Origin: Frankiales bacterium
Lineage (GTDB): Bacteria; Actinomycetota; Actinomycetes; Mycobacteriales; Jatrophihabitantaceae
Assembly: GCA_025963265.1 (NCBI GenBank)
Contig: JAOPUY010000547.1
Coordinates: forward strand, 1 to 9,076
Direction of reading: 5' to 3'
DNA length: 9,076 nucleotides
In this document: one piece after another, positions 1 through 5,429 of the stretch
Position numbering within the stretch: the first letter of the stretch is position 1
How the letters are laid out: the number at the start of each line of letters is the position of its first letter
Made by a program: the position numbers and the translations under genes
Notes under the pieces: generated by a model
What the model was told of the DNA's origin: nothing
Database searches by the model: none
What the model saw: only the letters and a program-made list of their open reading frames with translations

Positions 1-153
1 ACTGATAGCTGGTGCGATGCTCCAGCGCGATTGTGACGGCCACGTCGGCATCCTACGGAACCGATGTGACGGTCGTGGGCGCCCAAGCGGCCGTTGTGGG
101 GTTACCGGGCAAGTGCGGTGTCTCAGCCGCCGCTGTGGTAAGTCAGTGGTAAG
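1..153. other. Non-coding left edge with 11-bp tandem duplication
   Basis: No credible gene is seen here. The stretch lies downstream of the minus-strand YtxH-like gene. A perfect tandem duplication of GTGGTAAGTCA occupies 135-145 and 146-156, and its right copy contains the stop codon of that gene. No terminator hairpin with a T-run was recognised. Confidence 0.5.
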
Positions 154-459
154 TCAGTGCTGGTTTGTCCAGCCTTTGGAGCGGCCACCGTTCGAGCGAC
201 CGCCGTTAAGGGAGCCGTCCGCCGTCGCGAGGCGGTGGATGGAGATCGTGCGAACCCCGGGGATGCGCGCCGCCACCCGATGGCTGGCTCGGCTGGCTAG
301 CTGGCTGGCCCGGGACGTCGCGGCGCCGGTCGCTGACTGAACGATGGGGCTGCCGGCCACCCGGCGAGTGATCGCGACGAGGTCCTCATAGCGTTTTCGA
401 CCGGCTCGCGTCCCCAGCACGTAGCCGACGGCGCTGCCGAACAGAAAGGAGGCTCTCAT
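154..459 (-). CDS. YtxH-like small membrane-anchored protein
   Basis: A 101-residue protein. Its N-terminus has one hydrophobic segment at about residues 4-17 (FLFGSAVGYVLGT), followed by the RAGRKRYEDL motif. That arrangement (glycine-rich membrane anchor, then GxRxGRxRYE) is typical of YtxH-like proteins common in actinobacteria, whose molecular role is not established. The middle (about 37-70) is Ala/Ser-rich and probably helical. The C-terminal tail is low complexity, with the unit NGGRS repeated, and ends close to an 11-bp tandem DNA duplication. The ATG at 459 is chosen because it starts the hydrophobic segment directly; a GAGG lies only about 3 nt upstream, which is tight for a ribosome binding site. 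The gene sits outside the putative island, transcribed away from the tRNA, so it is probably native flanking chromosome. Confidence 0.75.
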   Translation of the reverse strand: MRASFLFGSAVGYVLGTRAGRKRYEDLVAITRRVAGSPIVQSATGAATSRASQLASRASHRVAARIPGVRTISIHRLATADGSLNGGRSNGGRSKGWTNQH

Positions 460-534
460 CGCCTCAGTGTGCCACCCGAGCGGGCCGTGCGGCGGGCTCG
501 GCGCCGGATGGGTTATTCTTCTAGCCGCTGCCTC

Positions 535-562
535 GGCGGCTCCAGTCGAGGCTGGAGCAGCC
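535..562 (+). other. Hairpin in the 5' leader of tRNA-Asn
   Basis: GCTCCAG (539-545) pairs perfectly with CTGGAGC (552-558) across a 6-nt loop. The stem can extend by GGC/GCC (535-537 with 560-562) after one mismatch. It lies 8 nt before the mature tRNA 5' end and is not followed by a T-run, so it is more likely a structured pre-tRNA leader than a terminator. Its role is inference. A possible -10 (TATTCT, 514-519) lies upstream without a convincing -35. Confidence 0.4.
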
Positions 563-569
563 GGTTTGA

Positions 570-642
570 TCCCCCATAGCTCAATTGGCAGAGCATTCGA
601 CTGTTAATCGAAGGGTTTCTGGTTCGAGTCCAGATGGGGGAG
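570..642 (+). tRNA. tRNA-Asn (anticodon GTT)
   Basis: A full cloverleaf can be folded by eye. The acceptor stem is TCCCCCA (570-576) with TGGGGGA (635-641). The D stem is GCTC/GAGC (579-582, 591-594). The anticodon stem is TTCGA/TCGAA (596-600, 608-612) around CTGTTAA, with GTT at 603-605. The T stem is TCTGG/CCAGA (618-622, 630-634) with loop TTCGAGT. The discriminator base is G642 and CCA is not encoded. All stems are perfectly paired, so this copy is functional. It is the integration target suggested by the partial second copy at 8737. Confidence 0.97.
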
Positions 643-699
643 CTGAAGGCCCCGGTTTCTCGCCGACTCCGGGGCTTTCTTCATTCGCTGGGTAGGAAT
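603..699 (+). repeat. Left copy of direct repeat (putative attL in tRNA-Asn)
   Basis: This segment runs from the anticodon of tRNA-Asn through the terminator to GGGTAGGAAT. It recurs at 8737-8835. Positions 603-634 match 8737-8768 exactly (32 bp), and 649-680 match 8785-8816 exactly (32 bp). The remaining differences are a few substitutions plus a 2-nt indel between them. Homology stops upstream of the anticodon, as expected for tyrosine-recombinase elements that cross over in the anticodon loop of a tRNA gene. The left copy keeps a perfect acceptor stem. Confidence 0.8.
649..682 (+). terminator. Intrinsic terminator of tRNA-Asn
   Basis: GCCCCGG (649-655) pairs with CCGGGGC (669-675) across a 13-nt loop, followed by TTTCTTC. 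A G/C-rich stem with a short T-tract 7 nt after the mature tRNA end is a standard factor-independent terminator. It is duplicated with an identical stem and loop at 8785-8818. Confidence 0.85.
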
Positions 700-1241
700 G
701 AGTTCACAAGAGGGTCACATTGGCCCCTCGTCATGCCTCCCCGCTCGACCGGCCACGCAGGCGGTCCGCGCGGGTGATCGTGACGCGCGTCCCCGCCGCT
801 GTGACCCCGGCGGGTTTCTGGGCGTATCTCCTGGTGACGCGGTGAATAGCTTCTTCCGTTCGGCCAGGGCTGCAGGAATCACCTAGAACGACGACGCCCG
901 GCATCCTGGGAGCGTGTTGCCGCCCTGGGACGCCTCACTCGGCGTTAGCTGATCTCCATGGCTGGTCTGGCTGCGCCCCGAGCTAGCCCGGATAGGTGGT
1001 GGCCCGATCGGCAAGACCAACGCCGCCGGCCAGAACTTCATGCACAAGAACCCGGACTTGAAGTGGCTCGAAGAGCGTGCGGCGATGGTCAGCCTCAGCA
1101 GTGGGCAGAGGCGGCGTCGAAAGCGGCGACCCAGATCGGCCGGTCGGATGGGTATGGGAATCAGCCGCCTTGCTGGCCCGGCACGTAGGCGAGCGTGCTA
1201 ATAAAGCCAGGCGGGAAGGTCCGTGACGCGAGGTCTGGTCA
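700..1241. other. Gene-poor left end of the island
   Basis: About 540 bp separate the left repeat from the TetR gene with no intact gene. The first part (700-952) holds only short open frames without ribosome binding sites or recognisable families. The second part contains the frameshifted coding remnant annotated separately at 953-1188. No integrase, excisionase or insertion-sequence ends were recognised, although this is where an integrase gene often sits beside a tRNA att site. Confidence 0.55.
953..1188 (+). pseudogene. Unidentified frameshifted gene remnant
   Basis: Two consecutive stretches look coding but lie in different frames. From 953 to about 1085 the frame reads WLVWLRPELARIGGGP and then GKTNAAGQNFMHKNPDLKWL. 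Nearly every codon in the later part ends in G or C, as in the genuine genes here. The high-quality frame then shifts by one base, to QQWAEAASKAATQIGRSDGY and so on, ending at TAG 1186-1188. The first frame has no credible start codon and follows a TGA at 950-952. I do not recognise the family. The reading is that of a 5'-truncated gene broken by a frameshift near 1080-1090. Chance compositional bias in high-GC DNA cannot be excluded. Confidence 0.4.
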
Positions 1242-1847
1242 TCAGTCGGCCGGGGTGAGCGCCTGCTGGAATGCCTGGAGCGCGATGGCGGCCGACTGCT
1301 GCAGTTCTTCGCTCGTGGCGCCTGCGGCGGCGTGGACGGCTTGGCCTTCGGAGACGACCATGACGAAGCGGGCCAGGGCTGCTGGGTCGGCGTCGGCGGG
1401 TAGGTCGCCGTCGGCGCGGGCCTGGGTGAGTCGCGCCGCGAGCGCGCGTTCCCCGGTGAGGCGGCTGGTGGCGAGGAACTGCGACACCGTGTTATTGGCG
1501 GGGCTGGAGGAAAGGCCGCCCTGGATGGACAAGCATCCTCGCGGGCGGTCGTGTCGGGTCAACGCGACGGCGTTTCGGTTCAGGTAGTCGCGGACCACCT
1601 CTAGTGCGGTGGGCAGCGCGAGGGCGTCGCGGAAGTAGGCCAGCTCCGTCTCGGCATAGCGCCGTACGACTTGCTGGAACAGCTCCTCTTTTGTACCGAA
1701 CACCGCGTACAGGCTGGGCTTGTTGACACCCATCGCCGCGGTCAGCTCCGACACGGCTGTGCCTTCGTATCCCTGTCTCCAGAACACGTCCGCAGCTCGG
1801 TCCAAGGCGGTTTCTGCATCGAAGGTCCTTGGTCGTCCGCCAGCCAT
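1242..1847 (-). CDS. TetR/AcrR-family transcriptional repressor
   Basis: A 201-residue one-component regulator, normal length for the family. Residues 1-60 form the DNA-binding domain (GRPRTFDAETALDRAADVFW, then a helix-turn-helix at about 31-55 ending in NKPSLYAVFGTKEELF). The rest is a helical ligand-binding and dimerisation domain. RPRGCLS (102-107, Cys105), followed by a Ser/Ala-rich segment, resembles the TetR subgroup in which small electrophiles or hydrophobic compounds are sensed; the actual ligand is unknown. The start is set at ATG 1847 because GGGAGAG lies just upstream and MAGGRPRTFD is the usual N-terminus; an upstream GTG-type extension to 1895 would run through the operator. 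It is divergent from the F420-type oxidoreductase with two matching palindromes between them, so it probably represses itself and that operon. Confidence 0.92.
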   Translation of the reverse strand: MAGGRPRTFDAETALDRAADVFWRQGYEGTAVSELTAAMGVNKPSLYAVFGTKEELFQQVVRRYAETELAYFRDALALPTALEVVRDYLNRNAVALTRHDRPRGCLSIQGGLSSSPANNTVSQFLATSRLTGERALAARLTQARADGDLPADADPAALARFVMVVSEGQAVHAAAGATSEELQQSAAIALQAFQQALTPAD

Positions 1848-1877
1848 GATCCCACTCTCCCATCTGTGGATCAGCCC

Positions 1878-1908
1878 ATCATAGGCAATTTGCAACCGAT
1901 CGGTTCAA
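1878..1908 (-). promoter_or_regulatory. Candidate promoter of the TetR gene
   Basis: Reading the minus strand, TTGAAC (1908-1903) and TATGAT (1883-1878) are separated by 19 bp, a somewhat long spacer. The first palindromic operator overlaps the -35 and spacer, so bound repressor would block this promoter. Assigned by eye only. Confidence 0.45.
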
Positions 1909-1911
1909 AAC
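1894..1911. promoter_or_regulatory. Candidate TetR operator 1
   Basis: AACCGATCGGTT (1894-1905) is a perfect 12-bp palindrome of the ACCG..CGGT type seen in many TetR-family operators. With the following CAAAAC it matches operator 2 in 16 of 18 positions. It overlaps the tetR promoter. Assignment to this repressor is inference from position and symmetry. Confidence 0.6.
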
Positions 1912-1912
1912 T

Positions 1913-1940
1913 TTGCATCTCCCGCTCATGCAGTGATAAC
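1913..1940 (+). promoter_or_regulatory. Candidate promoter of the oxidoreductase operon
   Basis: TTGCAT (1913-1918) and GATAAC (1935-1940) are 16 bp apart on the plus strand, between the two palindromes and upstream of the F420-type gene. Operator 2 would fall just downstream of the -10, around the transcription start. Both hexamers are imperfect, so this is tentative. Confidence 0.35.
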
Positions 1941-1951
1941 TTCGAGTTATT

Positions 1952-1969
1952 AACCGAGCGGTACAAAAC
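1952..1969. promoter_or_regulatory. Candidate TetR operator 2
   Basis: AACCGAGCGGTACAAAAC differs from operator 1 (1894-1911) at only two positions and keeps the ACCG..CGGT dyad. It starts 58 bp after operator 1 and 33 bp before the oxidoreductase ATG, well placed to block transcription of that gene. Confidence 0.6.
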
Positions 1970-1984
1970 GTGAAGGGTGGCAGG

Positions 1985-2878
1985 ATGTCCGGTCGCGAAC
2001 TAGCGCAGATCGTAGGGCCGGTAGGTGTGTGGAGCATGGAGCTGCGCGGCGCGGGCAAGGCGGCGGTCCAGGCCGCGGCCGCAGAGCTGGACGGACTCGG
2101 GTTGCGCACGCTGTGGATCCCCGGGCTGGATGGCAACGGCGCCTTCGACGACGCGGATCAGCTTTTGGCGGCGGCAGCGCACAGTTCGGTCGTGCTGGGC
2201 GTGCTCGGTATTTGGGGTCAGTCGGCTGACGATGTCACGAGTCGCGTTGCGCGCCTGGACCAGGCCCACGGTCCTCGTACTGTCGTCGGACTGGGAGTCA
2301 GTGACTCCAACACCGCGAAGAGTCACGGTCTGGACTTCGGCAACCCCATCGATTCGATGGGCGACTACCTCGACGGACTGGATGCCGCCGCTGCGTCGCT
2401 GCCCGCATCTCGACGCCTGCTCGGGGCGATGGGCCCGCGCATGGTCAGCCTCGCCGCCGACCGCACGGCCGGCATCCACCCGTTCCTGGTCCCCCCTCAG
2501 TACTCGGCGAACCAACGAGCCGCGGTCGGCCCGGCTCCGCTGATCGCGCCTCACCAAGCCATCGTGCTGGACACCGATCCTGAGCGGGCCCGGGCAGCGG
2601 CCCGCGCCGGTGTGGGCATGTTCATCGGCTTCCCCGCCTATCAGAACAACCTGCGCCGCCTTGGCTACGGCGACAGCGATCTCGTGGCCGGCGGCAGTGA
2701 CCGCCTCATCGACGCACTCGTCGCCTGGGGCAGCATCGACGACATCTATAAGCGGCTGCGCGAGCATCTCGACGCCGGAGCCGATCACGTCGCAGTACAC
2801 GTACTCGGCGGGGACGGCATTCCGCTCGCCCAATGGCGGGAGCTGGCCACAGGCCTTCCGTCGCTGACAAATCTCTGA
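1985..2878 (+). CDS. LLM-class F420-dependent oxidoreductase
   Basis: A 297-residue luciferase-like monooxygenase-fold protein. It resembles the shorter actinobacterial F420-dependent LLM subfamily (TIGR03620-like, about 280-310 residues). Visible elements are the opening strand GPVGVWSMEL (11-20), the segment LGLRTLWIPG (38-47), VVLGVLGIWGQ (69-79), RTVVGLGVSDS (98-108) at the usual LG(V/I)G..H position, and a C-terminal half with LIDALVAWG and HLDAGADHVAVHVL (261-274). These enzymes are cytosolic TIM barrels that transfer hydride from reduced F420 (or FMNH2) to varied organic substrates; the substrate here is unknown. ATG 1985 is preferred over GTG 1970 because AAGGG (1973-1977) is 7 nt upstream of the ATG. 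It lies 64 bp before the SDR gene on the same strand and is likely its operon partner, under TetR control. Confidence 0.88.
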   Translation: MSGRELAQIVGPVGVWSMELRGAGKAAVQAAAAELDGLGLRTLWIPGLDGNGAFDDADQLLAAAAHSSVVLGVLGIWGQSADDVTSRVARLDQAHGPRTVVGLGVSDSNTAKSHGLDFGNPIDSMGDYLDGLDAAAASLPASRRLLGAMGPRMVSLAADRTAGIHPFLVPPQYSANQRAAVGPAPLIAPHQAIVLDTDPERARAAARAGVGMFIGFPAYQNNLRRLGYGDSDLVAGGSDRLIDALVAWGSIDDIYKRLREHLDAGADHVAVHVLGGDGIPLAQWRELATGLPSLTNL

Positions 2879-2884
2879 CCTGCT

Positions 2885-2898
2885 GGCCGGCAACGGCC
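2885..2898 (+). other. Intercistronic hairpin with GCAA tetraloop
   Basis: GGCCG (2885-2889) and CGGCC (2894-2898) enclose GCAA, a GNRA-type tetraloop. A wobble pair (2884/2899) may extend it. There is no T-run after it, so it is not a standard terminator. It could stabilise the upstream message or adjust expression of the SDR gene, but this is inference. Confidence 0.35.
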
Positions 2899-2942
2899 GA
2901 TTGAAAACCCAATGTCAATACACCATCGAAAAGGAAAACATC

Positions 2943-3692
2943 ATGGGACAGCTAGACAACAAGGTCGCGCTAGTCACCGGCGGGACGTCCGGAATCGGCC
3001 TGGCCACCGCTCATCGTTTCGCCGCGGAAGGCGCCCACGTCTTCATCACCGGCCGTCGCCAGGCCGAGCTGGACAACGCCGTCGCAGCGATCGGTGAGAA
3101 CGCCACCGGCATCCGCGGCGATGTCTCCGATCTCGACGACCTTGACCGGGTGTTCGCCGCGATCGCCGCACGTGGGCGTGGGCTGGACGTACTGTTCGTC
3201 AATGCCGGCGGCGGCGCGTTCGCCACTCTGGAGCAGCTGACCCCTGAGGGCTTCGACGACACCTTCGGCATTAACGTACGCGGCACGGTCTTCACCGTGC
3301 AGAAGGCGCTGGCCCTTCTCAACAAGGGCGCCTCCGTCATCGTCACCGGCTCCACCGCCGCGAGCAAGGGCAACCCGGCCTTCGGCGTCTACGCCGCATC
3401 CAAGGCCGCGCTGCGCTCGTTCACCCGCACCTGGGCGGCCGAGCTGGCCGGTCGCGACATCCGGGTCAACACCATCGCCCCCGGACCCACTGACACCCCC
3501 GGCCTCAGCGGCCTGGCGCCCGACCCGAGCCAGGCGCAGGGCCTGCTCGACATGCTCGCGGGCAACGTCCCACTCGGCCGGCTCGCCCACTCCGATGAGA
3601 TCGCCAACGCCGTCCTGTTCCTCGCATCGGACCAGGCCAGCTTCATCACCGGCACCGAACTCTTCGCCGACGGCGGGGAAGCACAACTCTGA
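2943..3692 (+). CDS. Classical short-chain dehydrogenase/reductase
   Basis: A 249-residue classical SDR, the typical length. Family motifs are complete: TGGTSGIG (12-19) for the nucleotide, TGRR (36-39) next to the end of strand beta-2, where a basic pair suggests NADP(H) preference, D60-V61, NAG (87-89), catalytic Asn111, Ser137 (VTGS), Tyr150 and Lys154 (YAASK), and PGP (180-182). The C-terminal ITGTELFADGG is also standard. It oxidises or reduces a carbonyl/alcohol; the substrate cannot be told. ATG 2943 is chosen over an upstream in-frame start at 2901 because AAAAGGAAAA lies just before it and the SDR fold starts at once. It follows the F420-type oxidoreductase by 64 bp, suggesting sequential redox steps in one operon repressed by the TetR protein. 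Confidence 0.93.
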   Translation: MGQLDNKVALVTGGTSGIGLATAHRFAAEGAHVFITGRRQAELDNAVAAIGENATGIRGDVSDLDDLDRVFAAIAARGRGLDVLFVNAGGGAFATLEQLTPEGFDDTFGINVRGTVFTVQKALALLNKGASVIVTGSTAASKGNPAFGVYAASKAALRSFTRTWAAELAGRDIRVNTIAPGPTDTPGLSGLAPDPSQAQGLLDMLAGNVPLGRLAHSDEIANAVLFLASDQASFITGTELFADGGEAQL

Positions 3693-3880
3693 GTAGCCGC
3701 CGCTGGTTGACGAGTCTTTCCGTCATTGGGTTGGGCGTTGAACGCGCGGCGCTGATTGGGTGATCATCGACCGGTGCGAGCTCGTGAGTGCTCTGGCTGG
3801 CGCCCGTGGGATCCGCGGGTGTAGCGCTACCTGGTCGACGCCGACCCAGACATTCGGTCATGGACCATGATCGTGATCGA
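3693..3880. other. Convergent intergenic region with possible remnant
   Basis: This 188-bp space lies between the ends of the plus-strand SDR gene and the minus-strand MocR gene. No T-tailed terminator is evident. A plus-strand frame from 3825 reads YLVDADPDIRSWTMIVIDQV, which has the look of a HEAT-type helical repeat (DPDPxVR.W). It has no start, follows a TAG, and runs into the opposing gene, so at best it is a remnant. Two dyads are present: TCATGG-A-CCATGA (3858-3870) and TGATCGATCA (3874-3883, covering the MocR stop). Confidence 0.35.
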
Positions 3881-5347
3881 TCAAGTCTTGTCCCAGGCCA
3901 AGCTAGCTGGCTCCGTCAAAGCCCGGCAGAGAGCGTCCAACGCTCCCGCCCACGCACTGTCCGATGGTGCTGCATAGTTGACCACCAGCGCGTCCTGCTG
4001 GGGCGGCGGGGAGCTGGAATCCGCGCCCGCGTAGCGAAACTCGGCCATCCCGCGGACTACTAGGCCGTGGACGGCCGCGGCTTGGACGGCCGCGCGCTCG
4101 GTGCCGCGGGGGAGTTCGAGAACGGCCTGCAGCCCGGCGGCCAGCCCGGTCACCCGGACGGCGGGGGCCCGCTGCGCGAGTGCGGACACCAGCTGGTCGC
4201 GGCGGCGCCGATAGTGCAGCCGCATCGAGCGCACGTGCCTCTCGTACGCACCGGACGCGATGAACTCGGCCAGCGTCAGCTGTTCTAGCGCGCTCGACAT
4301 GTAGTCGCCGTGCCCCTTCGCCGCCACGACCTGCGGAACCAGCTCTTCGGGAAGCACCATCCAGCCGAGCCGCAGCCCCGGCGCCAGGGACTTGCTGACC
4401 GAGCCGAAGTACACCACCCGCTCCGGATCCAGGCCCTGCAGAGCGCCAACCGGTTGACGGTCGTATCTGAACTCGCCGTCGTAATCGTCCTCCAGAATCA
4501 ACCCGCCGGTGGCCCGCGCCCAATCGACTGTCGCCGCGCGCCGGTCCGGGTGCAGTGCCACTCCGGTCGGGTACTGATGCGCGGGCGTCAGCAACACTGC
4601 GCTGACCCCGCGCAATCCGGCCAACTCATCGGTGCGGGCGCCACGCTCGTCCACCGAGATCGTCGGGGTGCGCAGGCCGGCTGTGCTGAGCACGTCGCGA
4701 TAGAGCCCGAGGCCGTACGACTCGATGGCAACCGCCCGGGCCCGGGATCGGAGAACCCGCGCGATCAGTCCTAGCCCGTGATGGAATCCAGCGCAGATGA
4801 CGATCTGGTCCGACGTCGCGTACACCCCGCGCACCCGGGCCAGATAGTCCGCGATGACGGTACGCAGCTCGTCGCGGCCACGGGCGTCGCCGTAGCCAAA
4901 GGCGTCGTCCGGCGCCGCGGTCACGGCGCGACGGGCCGCGGTGAGCCATTGCTTGCGTGGGAACTGTGCGAGATCCGGTGAGCCCGGCAACAGGCTGTAC
5001 GCGGGACGGGCCTCAGCCGGCCGTGTCGCGGCGGGCGCGGACGCCGCACGGCGGGGCACGGCCCTTTTCTCCACCCGGGTCCCGGAGCCCTGCTTCGCGG
5101 TGAGCCACCCCTCGGCCACCAGCTCGGCGTAGGCGTCGGCCACGGTGTTGCGGGCGATGCCCAGGTCGGCGGCCAGTGAACGCGACGACGGCAACCGGGT
5201 GCCGGGCGCGAGGCGTCCCGTGCGTACGGCCTCGCGCAGAGCATCGGTGAGGCCGGTGCGCAGCCCGGATCCGGTCAGCTCCAGATGGAGGTCCGTACCG
5301 AGCGCGGCGGGCGGGACGCTGGTCAAATTGGCCCATGATTCTGGCAC
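3881..5347 (-). CDS. MocR/PdxR-type regulator (GntR HTH plus aminotransferase domain)
   Basis: A 488-residue two-domain regulator. Residues about 20-92 are a GntR winged helix-turn-helix (LTDALREAVRTGRLAPGTRL, then LAADLGIARNTVADAYAELV, wing QGSGTRV). An Ala/Pro-rich linker (about 95-115) leads to a fold-type-I aminotransferase-like domain. That domain shows YGDARGRDELR (152-162), TPAHQYPTG (254-262), EDDYDGEF (286-293) with the PLP-contacting Asp/Tyr, and SVSKSLAPGLRLGW (316-329) with the Schiff-base lysine at about K319. Family members bind PLP or PLP-amine adducts to switch transcription, often of a divergent gene. Here the divergent gene pair is an atypical SDR and an MFS transporter. The start is GTG 5347: no Shine-Dalgarno is visible, but a -10-like hexamer lies 9 bp upstream, suggesting a leaderless message. 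Ligand and target are inferred, not shown. Confidence 0.93.
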   Translation of the reverse strand: MPESWANLTSVPPAALGTDLHLELTGSGLRTGLTDALREAVRTGRLAPGTRLPSSRSLAADLGIARNTVADAYAELVAEGWLTAKQGSGTRVEKRAVPRRAASAPAATRPAEARPAYSLLPGSPDLAQFPRKQWLTAARRAVTAAPDDAFGYGDARGRDELRTVIADYLARVRGVYATSDQIVICAGFHHGLGLIARVLRSRARAVAIESYGLGLYRDVLSTAGLRTPTISVDERGARTDELAGLRGVSAVLLTPAHQYPTGVALHPDRRAATVDWARATGGLILEDDYDGEFRYDRQPVGALQGLDPERVVYFGSVSKSLAPGLRLGWMVLPEELVPQVVAAKGHGDYMSSALEQLTLAEFIASGAYERHVRSMRLHYRRRRDQLVSALAQRAPAVRVTGLAAGLQAVLELPRGTERAAVQAAAVHGLVVRGMAEFRYAGADSSSPPPQQDALVVNYAAPSDSAWAGALDALCRALTEPASLAWDKT

Positions 5348-5360
5348 GGAATTGGACCAT
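5326..5360. promoter_or_regulatory. Candidate MocR operator: direct repeat AATTGGnCCAT
   Basis: AATTGGCCCAT (5326-5336) and AATTGGACCAT (5350-5360) match in 10 of 11 positions and are in the same orientation, 24 bp apart start to start. Each unit also has partial dyad symmetry (TGGnCCA). MocR-type regulators commonly bind paired direct repeats near their own promoters. The first copy lies inside the first codons of the MocR gene and the second overlaps its putative -10. Functional assignment is inference. Confidence 0.5.
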
Positions 5361-5384
5361 ACACCTGTGCCATCTGTCGCTTAA
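5356..5384 (-). promoter_or_regulatory. Candidate promoter of the MocR gene (leaderless start)
   Basis: On the minus strand, TTAAGC (5384-5379) and TATGGT (5361-5356) are 17 bp apart. A start 7-9 nt downstream of the -10 would fall at 5349-5347, on or next to the GTG start codon, explaining the lack of a ribosome binding site. Leaderless genes are common in actinobacteria. Confidence 0.4.
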
Positions 5385-5408
5385 CGTCGTCTACGCAACA
5401 GCGATACT
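5381..5408 (+). promoter_or_regulatory. Candidate promoter of the SDR-MFS operon
   Basis: TTAACG (5381-5386) and GATACT (5403-5408) are 16 bp apart, each matching four of six consensus bases. The site lies 20-50 bp before the SDR start and just downstream of the AATTGGnCCAT repeats, where a MocR protein could activate from upstream. Confidence 0.35.
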
Positions 5409-5429
5409 TCGCCTTGGAAGGACGAAATC

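Noticed and set aside
17..340. 107-residue plus-strand open frame at the left edge
   Set aside because: Arg/Cys-rich, lacks family features, and overlaps the YtxH-like gene on the other strand, which has a clear anchor and motif.
1848..1895. Extended start of the TetR protein
   Set aside because: It would translate the promoter and part of the palindromic operator; the usual family N-terminus and a ribosome binding site fit ATG 1847.
2000..2893. 297-residue minus-strand open frame opposite the F420-type gene
   Set aside because: Compositional shadow with no recognisable domain; the plus strand carries the LLM signatures and a ribosome binding site.
2901..2942. Upstream start for the SDR at 2901
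   Set aside because: Adds 14 residues before the fold; AAAAGGAAAA directly precedes ATG 2943.
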